DNA of 19,717 bases, from assembly GCA_038225015.1 (NCBI GenBank), contig JBBRFB010000060.1, positions 1 to 19,717 of the forward strand, given 5' to 3'. This document shows positions 7,764 through 14,166 of the stretch, piece by piece. Both the position numbers and the translations under genes were made by a program. Within the stretch, counting starts at the first letter, position 1. Each line of letters begins with the position of its first letter. The notes under the pieces are model-generated. The model saw only the letters and a list, made by a program, of their open reading frames with translations, did not search any database and was not told where the DNA came from. The DNA is from Schlegelella_A sp038225015 (GTDB taxonomy: Bacteria; Pseudomonadota; Gammaproteobacteria; Burkholderiales; Burkholderiaceae_C).

Positions 7764-8477
7764 ATGCTCGAGACCGGCTTCACTTCGGTGCTGGAGACCC
7801 GTACCCGCGACGAGTTCCACGAGCAGATCGTCGAGTTCACGCGGCGGCTCGGTTTCGAGACCGTGTCGGCCACTGTCGTCATCGACCACCTGCTCGGTGA
7901 AGCCGAGTTCATCACGGTCGACAACACGCCGCGGGGCTACAAGGAATCCTTCGGCAATCGCGAGAACTGGCGCCGGGATCCGGTGATGCAGCACTGCAAG
8001 CGGCACAGCATGCCGATCGTATGGAACCAGGCAACGTATGCGGGTCGGGGTGTCGGCGATATCTGGGAGGAACAGGCCCGGTTCGGATACCGCAATGGCA
8101 TCGCGATGGCGTTGCACATGCCCGAGGGGCGCCACTTCTTTCTCGGTGTGGATCGGGATCGACCCGTGCCGGCAGACGCTTCAGCCGTCACACGATTGGT
8201 TGCCGATCTCCAGCTGTTTGCCGTGCATGCGCAAGATGCGGCATTGCGGATCCTGGCCCCGACGCTCAACGTCCCCGGTGCGCCGTCGCTGACTCCCCGT
8301 GAGCTGGAGACGCTGCGCTGGACGATGGAGGGAAAGACTGCGTGGGAGGTTGGCGCCTTGCTGGGCATCAGCGAGCGTACCGCGGCGCTGCATGTGAACA
8401 ACGCCACCCACAAGCTCGGGTGCGTGAACAAGCATCAGGCCGTTCTCAAGGCGTTGCGCCTCGGGCTCATTCGATAG
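7764..8477 (+). CDS. LuxR-type regulator with autoinducer-binding domain (solo)
   Basis: This 237-residue transcription factor has an N-terminal autoinducer-binding domain (about 15-160) and a C-terminal LuxR helix-turn-helix (SLTPRELETLRWTMEGKT onward, about 175-237, with ISERTAALHVNNATHKLG). It aligns without gaps to TraR around the ligand pocket. D72 and W87 match TraR D70 and W85, but TraR W57 and Y61 are replaced by Y59 and F63. FGYRNGIAMAL is the usual core strand. Start 7764 follows a GGGGGATTGAG purine-rich stretch; the frame is open to 7665, but that extension is not homologous. No luxI-like synthase is in the window. It sits directly before the precursor peptide gene and is probably its regulator. 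Confidence 0.93.
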   Translation: MLETGFTSVLETRTRDEFHEQIVEFTRRLGFETVSATVVIDHLLGEAEFITVDNTPRGYKESFGNRENWRRDPVMQHCKRHSMPIVWNQATYAGRGVGDIWEEQARFGYRNGIAMALHMPEGRHFFLGVDRDRPVPADASAVTRLVADLQLFAVHAQDAALRILAPTLNVPGAPSLTPRELETLRWTMEGKTAWEVGALLGISERTAALHVNNATHKLGCVNKHQAVLKALRLGLIR

Positions 8478-8559
8478 CTTCGATAGATTCGGGCTGTAAG
8501 AGGCGCTGCCGGCACCCCGTAGCGATTGGCCTTTTGCCATTCGCGTGACGAACTGCACA

Positions 8560-8575
8560 CTGTAAGAGTTGACAG
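8560..8575 (+). promoter_or_regulatory. Lux-box-like element upstream of the precursor peptide gene
   Basis: CTGTAAGAGTTGACAG is the core of an 18-base dyad (ACTGT-N8-ACAGT, 8559-8576), the geometry of the lux box. It contains a perfect TTGACA (8569-8574), although no convincing -10 follows at 17 bases. It is 73 bases before the precursor ATG, and a near copy precedes luxR. A LuxR site overlapping a -35 could be for activation or for EsaR-like repression. Confidence 0.68.
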
Positions 8576-8648
8576 TTGCGTCAAAAAGGGGCCGTTGGTG
8601 GAATGCAGGTGGAGTCGTTCCGACGCCGCTTTCCACCAGGAGCAAGCA

Positions 8649-8798
8649 ATGAAAGAAGCAACCTCGCCCGCTACAGCCCAGCAGACACCGGCACGCGGGC
8701 CCATTCCGCTCGATCCGCAAGAACTGGCCCTTGTATCAGGCGCAGGTCCGAAGGGCGGCTGGGAAATCATCGGGGGTCCGAAGGGCGGGTGGTATTAG
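8649..8798 (+). CDS. Double-glycine-type precursor peptide (49 aa) with GPKGGW tandem core
   Basis: This small gene encodes a likely secreted peptide precursor. The 32-residue leader ends LDPQELALVSGA, fitting the double-glycine leader consensus with L at -12, E-8, L-7, V-4, G-2 and A-1, so a C39 peptidase should cut after A32. The released core would be GPKGGWEIIGGPKGGWY, 17 residues, with GPKGGW twice, two Trp, two Lys and a C-terminal Tyr. The start at 8649 is fixed by AGGAGC (8638-8643), 5 bases upstream of the ATG. The in-frame ATG at 8526 lies upstream of the lux-box-like dyad and is rejected. The gene follows luxR and converges on a C39-domain ABC transporter 25 bases away. Signal or bacteriocin is undecided, and no modification enzyme is seen. 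Confidence 0.85.
   Translation: MKEATSPATAQQTPARGPIPLDPQELALVSGAGPKGGWEIIGGPKGGWY
8745..8792 (+). repeat. Tandem 18-base repeat encoding GPKGGW
   Basis: Bases 8745-8762 and 8775-8792 are direct repeats (GGTCCGAAGGGCGGCTGG, differing at one synonymous base, GGC versus GGG) with a 30-base period. Both encode GPKGGW inside the precursor core. The near-identity at DNA level suggests an in-frame duplication of the core motif or strong selection. Confidence 0.9.
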
Positions 8799-8823
8799 GG
8801 AAACCTTAGCCGTGGTGTGGTCA

Positions 8824-11007
8824 TCACGGGCAGGCGCCTGACCCGATACCACCGGCTTCCAGCGTCGACGGCTGGGGCGCGTTCGGCTGTGCCAGATCTC
8901 GGACGATGCGACCCTGCTCGAGAACGACGACGCGCTGCGCCATCGCAATCGTCTCGGGCCGATGGGCCACGATGATCCGGGTCAGCGAGATCTGCCTGAT
9001 CGCGGTATTGACCAGTTGTTCGTTCCAGATGTCGAGATGACTCGTCGCTTCGTCGAGGATGAGAAGTCGCGGGCTGCGATAGAGCGCCCTGCCTAGGAGG
9101 ATGCGTTGCCTCTGTCCGCCTGACAGACCGCTGCCGATGTCGCCAACCAGCGTGTTGTAGGCCATCGGCATCGCCATGATCTCTTCGTGTACGGCGGCCA
9201 GCCGGGCCGACGCCTCGATCTGCGGCTGGCTCGGGAGTGAATCGAAGAAGCTGATGTTGTCGGCGATCGAGCCCGAAAACAGCTGATCGTCCTGCATGAC
9301 GGTGCCCACGAGCTGTCGGTAGTTGGCGAGCCCGAAGTGGGCCAGCTTGATCCCGCCGACCAGGATTTCGCCCTCGGTGGGCTCTAGCAGTCCCAGGAGC
9401 AGCTTCACGAGCGTCGTCTTGCCGCACCCCGACGCGCCCGTGAGGGCGATGCATTGGCCAGCCGGCACGGTCAGGTTCAGGTTGCGAAGCACGAAGGGTT
9501 CGCCGTCGGCATAGCGAAAGGCGAGGTTGCGCACCTCGATGCTGGGCGCGATCCGTTCGCCCCCGATCTCCGACTCCTGGCCCTCGCCCTCGCGCTCGAC
9601 GTCGGTCAACACGATGTCGGCGACTCGTTCGCCGTGCAGGCGCAGCATCCTCAGATCGAAGAGCTTGTCGATCAAAGAGGCAATGCGCTTGCTGAACTGG
9701 TCCTTGTAGCTGATGAACGCGAACAGCATTCCGATCGAAAAGCGGTTGTCGATCACCGCGAGCGCGGCCAGCCAGATGACGATGACGCGTTCGGCGTCGA
9801 AGAGAAGCGCATTTGCGGTCTGGTAGGAAATGGACAGCTTGGAGATTCGCAGATCGGCGTTGAACTGGTCGGCGAGCGCATTCATCCAGCCGATGCGGCG
9901 CTCGTGCGCGCGGCCGAACAGGCGGATGCTTTGCACGCCGCGGGCCGACTCGAGAAAGTGCGTCTGCTGCTTGGCGGCGTGGATGATCTGCTCGGCCGTC
10001 GCTTCGCGAAGCGATCGAAAGATCGCCCACCGCATCAGCCCGTAGAGCACGACGGCGCCGATCGCGACGAACGTCAGCTGTGCGCTGTAGATGAACATGA
10101 CGACCAACGTGCCGACGACGAGGAGCCCGTCGATCACGCCTTCGACGAACTGCGTCGTGAGGCTGCGCTGGATCGTCTGAATGGAGCCGAACCGGGACAC
10201 GATGTCGCCCAGATGGCGCTTTTCGAAGTACGCCAGGGGCAGCTTCATCAGGTGCGCGAAGGCATTTCCAAGCCACTGGAAGTTGAGGTTGGTGGCGAGC
10301 ACGGTCGTCACCCACGACCGGACGGCGGAAATCGAGGTCTGCACGAGCACCAGGAGCAGGAATCCGAGACCCAGGACGGTGATCAGGTCGCGATCGGCGG
10401 CGACGAGCGCCTCGTCGACGATCCACTGCATGTAGAACGGGATGACCAGCGCGCACACCTGGAGCGCCACCCCGAGAAGGAGCAGCTGGGCCAGGCCTCG
10501 CCGTAGCCCGACAACGTGACCCATGAGTGACATCAGGCTGAAGCGCTGGGTCTCGCGCACGCGGGTGAAGCCGGCGCCCGGTACGAGCTCGAGCGCCACG
10601 CCGGTGAAATGGTTGGCGAACTCGGCATTCGATAGGCGCCGCTCGCCGACTGCGGGGTCATGGATGACCACGCCCGCGCGCGAAAGTGACTTCAGGACAA
10701 CGAAATGATTCATGTCCCAATGCAGGACGCAGGGGCGTTTCAGATCGGGCACGTGCTCCACATGGAGCTTCAGCGGGCGGGCCTGCAGACCCAGCGATTG
10801 CGCGATGTGGATCAGGCTCGTCAGCGTGGCGCCCTTCAGCGAGACGGAGAACCGGCGGCGCAGGCTGGCGAGATCGATCCGGTGCCCCCAGTAGCTGCTG
10901 ATCATCGCCAGGCACGCGAGCCCGCACTCGGCGGCTTCGGCCTGAAGAGCGATGGGCAGTCGCTGGCTGTTCCAGAATCGAAGTGACGGCGGAACGACCT
11001 CGCTCAT
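8824..11007 (-). CDS. Peptidase-containing ABC transporter (C39, bacteriocin/peptide exporter)
   Basis: This inner-membrane half-transporter cleaves double-glycine leaders and exports the mature peptide. The product is 727 residues. The N-terminal C39 peptidase shows Q22 and catalytic C28 in LQAEAAECGLACLAMI, H101 in HWDMNHFVVLKS and D117 in IHDPAVG. The transmembrane domain spans about 165-450. The ATPase domain has Walker A GASGCGKT (524-531), a Q-loop at Q572, signature LSGGQ (628-632), Walker B LLILDE (648-653) and H-loop H682, all intact. ATG 11007 is chosen because the protein then starts just before the peptidase; the upstream extension to 11088 overlaps the fusion-protein gene. It begins one base after the fusion-protein stop, so the two are an operon. 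Its 3' end faces the precursor gene. Confidence 0.95.
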   Translation of the reverse strand: MSEVVPPSLRFWNSQRLPIALQAEAAECGLACLAMISSYWGHRIDLASLRRRFSVSLKGATLTSLIHIAQSLGLQARPLKLHVEHVPDLKRPCVLHWDMNHFVVLKSLSRAGVVIHDPAVGERRLSNAEFANHFTGVALELVPGAGFTRVRETQRFSLMSLMGHVVGLRRGLAQLLLLGVALQVCALVIPFYMQWIVDEALVAADRDLITVLGLGFLLLVLVQTSISAVRSWVTTVLATNLNFQWLGNAFAHLMKLPLAYFEKRHLGDIVSRFGSIQTIQRSLTTQFVEGVIDGLLVVGTLVVMFIYSAQLTFVAIGAVVLYGLMRWAIFRSLREATAEQIIHAAKQQTHFLESARGVQSIRLFGRAHERRIGWMNALADQFNADLRISKLSISYQTANALLFDAERVIVIWLAALAVIDNRFSIGMLFAFISYKDQFSKRIASLIDKLFDLRMLRLHGERVADIVLTDVEREGEGQESEIGGERIAPSIEVRNLAFRYADGEPFVLRNLNLTVPAGQCIALTGASGCGKTTLVKLLLGLLEPTEGEILVGGIKLAHFGLANYRQLVGTVMQDDQLFSGSIADNISFFDSLPSQPQIEASARLAAVHEEIMAMPMAYNTLVGDIGSGLSGGQRQRILLGRALYRSPRLLILDEATSHLDIWNEQLVNTAIRQISLTRIIVAHRPETIAMAQRVVVLEQGRIVRDLAQPNAPQPSTLEAGGIGSGACP

Positions 11008-11008
11008 G

Positions 11009-12280
11009 TCACAGTCGCCCGGTAATCGTGTACAGCGGCTCGAGCACCCATTCGTAGAGGCGGCGTTTCTCCAGCAGGACGCTGGCATCGAGCACCATCC
11101 CCGATTTCAACGGGCGAGCATCGCCATAGGCGCGGACGACCTGCTCGTCGAGAGCCACTCGCACCCGATAGACCGGCTCGCCCAGGCCGCTTGTCTCGAT
11201 GGCGCCCGGCAGGGCCATGTCTTCCGGTCTCATGGCGGTGCTCGAGACCTCGCGCACCGTCCCGTGGTGTTGCCCGAACTTCTGGTACGGATAGGCCTGG
11301 AACCGGACGAGCACGTCCATTCCGGGACGGACGAAGCCGACGGCGCGGGACGGTGCGTAGAGCTCGGCGATCAACGGCGTGTCCTTCGGCAACACCGAAG
11401 CGAGCGCCTGGCCGGGCCCGACCGTCTGCCCGAGTTCGGCGTTGATCGCGGTCACGACACCGTCTTGCGGCGAACGGACGACGATCTGGCGGCGCGCCTC
11501 GTTTTCGGTAAGGTCCTGGTCGAGCTCGGCGATGCCTCGCGACGCGTTTTCCTGGTCGCGCTGGGACTGGATCTTCAGGTCGCGACGATCGGCCTGGACG
11601 GTCGCCAGGTCGCGGGCGCCCGACGCCTTCAATCGCTCGAGGTCGGCGAGGCGCTGCCGCTGGTCGAGCATTTCGCCTTGCTTGTCCTGCACGTTCGCAG
11701 AGGAAACGAAGTTCTGTTGCTGCAGGTCGGCGAAGCGTTGAAGTGCCTGCTCCGAGAGTACGACGCGGCGTTGCTGAAGCGCGATCTGGCTGTCGATGCG
11801 CTCGATGTCGTGCGAGAGATCGACGGCTCGACGCTCGGCGGCCTCGACGCGCTGTACCGACTGCTGGCGCAGCTGCCCCTGCTCGATGACGAGGCTCTCG
11901 CGCCGGCTTCGAAGAAGGCCCGAGATCGCCTGTTCGGCGTCGCCACGCGTCGCGCTCGCACGCTCGCTCGTCAGGACGAACATCGGATCTCCCGCGCGGA
12001 CTTCCTTGCCCTCGCGCACCGACCGTTCGACGACGACGCCAGCCTGCGACGGAACGACGCGGATCAAGCCCGATTCGGGCAGCAGCACCCCGCCCACCTG
12101 CACTTTGCGCTGGTAGCTGAAGAGCGCCAGGAAGAGCACGATCAGCGTCGCGAAGAGGACGAAGATCGAGGTGATGAACGTGAACGTCACCGGTCGCGCG
12201 AGGACGACGGTGCCGTAGCGACGGACGCCGACGTGGTCGAGCGCCTGCTGTCTGAACAATGGCACGTCTGACTGCGGCAT
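11009..12280 (-). CDS. HlyD/CvaA-type membrane fusion protein of the peptide exporter
   Basis: This periplasmic adaptor links the ABC exporter to an outer-membrane channel (usually TolC). From ATG 12280 it is 423 residues: a short cytoplasmic N-terminus (MPQSDVPLFRQQAL), one transmembrane helix (about 31-54, VTFTFITSIFVLFATLIVLF), a split lipoyl-like domain (SGLIRVVPSQAGVVVERSVR and VRSPQDGVVTAINAELGQTV), and between them a long Gln/Arg/Glu-rich coiled coil (about 100-250). A GTG at 12307 would add nine residues and cannot be excluded; neither start has a strong ribosome binding site. It is the first gene of the export operon, with the transporter starting one base after its stop. No TolC-like gene is in the window, so a chromosomal one is presumably shared. 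Confidence 0.93.
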   Translation of the reverse strand: MPQSDVPLFRQQALDHVGVRRYGTVVLARPVTFTFITSIFVLFATLIVLFLALFSYQRKVQVGGVLLPESGLIRVVPSQAGVVVERSVREGKEVRAGDPMFVLTSERASATRGDAEQAISGLLRSRRESLVIEQGQLRQQSVQRVEAAERRAVDLSHDIERIDSQIALQQRRVVLSEQALQRFADLQQQNFVSSANVQDKQGEMLDQRQRLADLERLKASGARDLATVQADRRDLKIQSQRDQENASRGIAELDQDLTENEARRQIVVRSPQDGVVTAINAELGQTVGPGQALASVLPKDTPLIAELYAPSRAVGFVRPGMDVLVRFQAYPYQKFGQHHGTVREVSSTAMRPEDMALPGAIETSGLGEPVYRVRVALDEQVVRAYGDARPLKSGMVLDASVLLEKRRLYEWVLEPLYTITGRL

Positions 12281-12503
12281 TGGTTCCGGCTTGAAACGAG
12301 TGGGCACCGCGATCGGCTACGCGACGCGATTGGTCACGCAGTGTGGGAGCCCGATTTTAGGATCGCTTCCACGCTCTTTCGCATCATTGGCGCATGGAAC
12401 GCGGGCTCGATGGCGATCGGGTCATAGGGCATTTTGTCGTTCGCCCATTCCCGGAGGTCGCACAGTCACGGTCTCCGGGGACTGGGGTCGCTAGACTGGC
12501 GTC

Positions 12504-13535
12504 ATGTTCCTGCTCGGCATCGAGACGTCCTGCGACGAGACCGGCGTCGCCCTTGTCGAGGCGCAGGGCCGGGAAACACCGAGGCTCGTGGCGCAGGCCC
12601 TGCACAGCCAGGTCGACATGCATGCCGCATACGGCGGCGTGGTTCCCGAGCTGGCGTCGCGAGACCACATTCGCCGGGTTTTGCCGCTCACCGAGGCCGT
12701 TCTCGCCGAGGCGCGCATCGCGCTGGCCGCGATCGATGCCGTGGCCTTCACCCGGGGGCCCGGACTCGCCGGGGCGTTGCTCGTCGGCGCCGGCGTCGCC
12801 TCGGCGCTGGCGGCGGCGCTCGAGCGACCCGCCTTGGGCGTCCACCATCTCGAGGGCCATCTGCTTTCGCCATTTCTTTCAGCCGACCCGCCGCAATTCC
12901 CTTTCGTCGCGCTCCTGGTTTCCGGAGGCCATACGCAGTTGCTGGAGGTCACCGACGTCGGCAACTACCGGCTCCTCGGCGACACGATCGACGATGCGGC
13001 CGGCGAGGCCTTCGACAAGTCGGCCAAGCTGCTCGGTCTCGGCTATCCGGGCGGCCCCGAGCTGGCGAGGCTGGCGGAATTCGGTGACCCCGAAGGCGTC
13101 CGGTTGCCGCGGCCGCTCCTGAACCGCGACACGCTCGATTTCTCGTTCGCCGGCCTGAAGACGGCCGTGCGGACGGCGGCGGCCAGGCTGGAGGGTGCGA
13201 CCTGCGAGCAGCCGCGCGCCGATCTGGCGGCCTCGACGCAGGCGGCCATCGTCGACGTGCTGGCGACGAAGTCGATGGCGGCACTCGAGCAGACCGGGCT
13301 CGTGCGACTCGTCGTCGCCGGCGGGGTCGGCGCCAACGTTTCGCTGCGCGACCGGCTCGACGCCGAATGCAGGAAGCGCCAGGCCAGGGTGTACTACCCG
13401 GAGCTGGCGCTCTGCACCGACAACGGGGCGATGATCGCGCTGGCTGCCGCGATGCGTCTGCAGCGCGGCCTCGTCACGCCGAGTCGCGACTACGCGTTCG
13501 ACGTCTTGCCGCGATGGGCACTCTCCGCCGCCTGA
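12504..13535 (+). CDS. tsaD: tRNA threonylcarbamoyladenosine synthase subunit TsaD
   Basis: TsaD (formerly Gcp/YgjD) transfers the threonylcarbamoyl group to A37 of ANN-decoding tRNAs, with TsaB and TsaE. The protein is 343 residues, close to the usual 337-345. Visible are the N-terminal MFLLGIETSCDETGVALV, the metal ligands H115 and H119 in HHLEGH and D306 in ALCTDNGAM, the nucleotide-binding segments LVSGGHTQL and DDAAGEAFDK, and VVAGGVGANVSLR. A -10-like TAGACT stands only 6 bases before the ATG, so the transcript may be nearly leaderless if that promoter is real. It is divergent from the exporter operon and convergent with hsp20. Confidence 0.97.
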   Translation: MFLLGIETSCDETGVALVEAQGRETPRLVAQALHSQVDMHAAYGGVVPELASRDHIRRVLPLTEAVLAEARIALAAIDAVAFTRGPGLAGALLVGAGVASALAAALERPALGVHHLEGHLLSPFLSADPPQFPFVALLVSGGHTQLLEVTDVGNYRLLGDTIDDAAGEAFDKSAKLLGLGYPGGPELARLAEFGDPEGVRLPRPLLNRDTLDFSFAGLKTAVRTAAARLEGATCEQPRADLAASTQAAIVDVLATKSMAALEQTGLVRLVVAGGVGANVSLRDRLDAECRKRQARVYYPELALCTDNGAMIALAAAMRLQRGLVTPSRDYAFDVLPRWALSAA

Positions 13536-13574
13536 GCGGCGAGGGCGCCCTGCACCCGGACGGGCGGGCGAGCC

Positions 13575-14072
13575 TCAGGCGATGTGAAGCTGCGCGGCGC
13601 CGGCCGGCACCTTCTTTGCCAGCGTCAGCGTCAACACGCCGTTGTCGAATTTCGCCTGCGACGCCGCCTGGTCGACTTCGGCCGGCAGGCTCACGGTGCG
13701 GGCAAAACGGGCTGCGGTGCGCTCGCGATAGAGCACGCGCTCGGCGGGGGCCGCTTCGGCTGTGGGGGCCTGGCCTTCGACCGCTTCGGCGACGGGCACG
13801 GCGACCGGCTCGGTACTCAGGCTGACACGCCTTCCATCGACCGACACCTTCAACTGTTCGCGGCTGACGCCGGGCACGTCGAAGACGACGGTATAGGCAG
13901 CGTCGCACTCCGTCACGTCCATCGCAGGTGTCCGGGTGGACGGGGTGTCGCTCGAGCCACCGACGAAGCGGTCGATCGATTCGTCGAACAGCTGCTCGAT
14001 GGCGCTGGAGAACCGGGGGGAGACGGCGCGGCGCGCGAACACGGCCGAGCGGGAAACGGGCAGAACGTACAT
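13575..14072 (-). CDS. Small heat-shock protein (Hsp20 / alpha-crystallin family)
   Basis: This ATP-independent holdase binds unfolding proteins under heat stress. It has 165 residues with an alpha-crystallin domain from about 50 to 155 (AYTVVFDVPGVSREQLKVSVDG at its start and KFDNGVLTLTLAKK at its end, with the conserved GVL motif at 145-147). An Ala/Pro/Glu-rich insertion (about 89-112) splits the domain and is unlike E. coli IbpA. The first residues, MYVLPVSRSAVFARR, and a short C-terminal tail without an I-x-I motif are also notable. AGGAG (minus strand, bases 14079-14083) stands 6 bases before the ATG. It is convergent with tsaD and divergent from the aminotransferase gene. Confidence 0.93.
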   Translation of the reverse strand: MYVLPVSRSAVFARRAVSPRFSSAIEQLFDESIDRFVGGSSDTPSTRTPAMDVTECDAAYTVVFDVPGVSREQLKVSVDGRRVSLSTEPVAVPVAEAVEGQAPTAEAAPAERVLYRERTAARFARTVSLPAEVDQAASQAKFDNGVLTLTLAKKVPAGAAQLHIA

Positions 14073-14122
14073 GGTCGACTCCTACAATGTTGAAACGCAA
14101 CTCGCTGCGTCCTTGCCGCTGA

Positions 14123-14150
14123 ATCTGGAGCGGCATTTCTGTTTTTCAAC
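14123..14150 (-). promoter_or_regulatory. Candidate sigma32 (heat-shock) promoter for hsp20
   Basis: Reading the minus strand, GTTGAAA (14150-14144) and CTCCAGAT (14130-14123) are separated by 13 bases. They resemble the sigma32 elements CTTGAAA and CCCCATNT at 6 of 7 and 5 of 7 informative positions. The position, about 50 bases before the hsp20 start, is suitable. It is a visual match only. Confidence 0.45.
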
Positions 14151-14166
14151 ACCCAGGCTTCACGCC

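Noticed and set aside
7614..8135. N-terminal extension of the minus-strand frame to 298 aa
   Set aside because: This part is antisense to the well-supported luxR gene and has shadow-like composition; only the part after about 7613-7652 looks like real protein.
8526..8648. Longer version of the precursor peptide (90 aa) from ATG 8526
   Set aside because: The extension has no leader features, contains the lux-box-like dyad, and lacks the AGGAGC ribosome binding site that precedes 8649.
8649..8798. Radical-SAM or lanthipeptide class RiPP
   Set aside because: No radical-SAM, LanM/LanB-like or YcaO gene is in the window, and the core lacks Cys, Ser and Thr; only export and processing proteins are visible.
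8795..10456. Arg-rich 553-residue minus-strand frame
   Set aside because: It is a frame-shifted shadow of the ABC transporter, which has all expected motifs in the other frame.
13546..13566. Terminator between tsaD and hsp20
   Set aside because: Only a 5-bp CGCCC/GGGCG pairing with an 11-base loop and no T run on either strand.
14080..14150. CIRCE/HrcA operator near hsp20
   Set aside because: GTTGAAA occurs in both orientations, but the conserved TTAGCACTC/GAGTGCTAA arms are absent.
13936..14166. N-terminal extension of the aminotransferase to 461 aa
   Set aside because: It overlaps hsp20 and its promoter on the other strand and has no homology to the family N-terminus.
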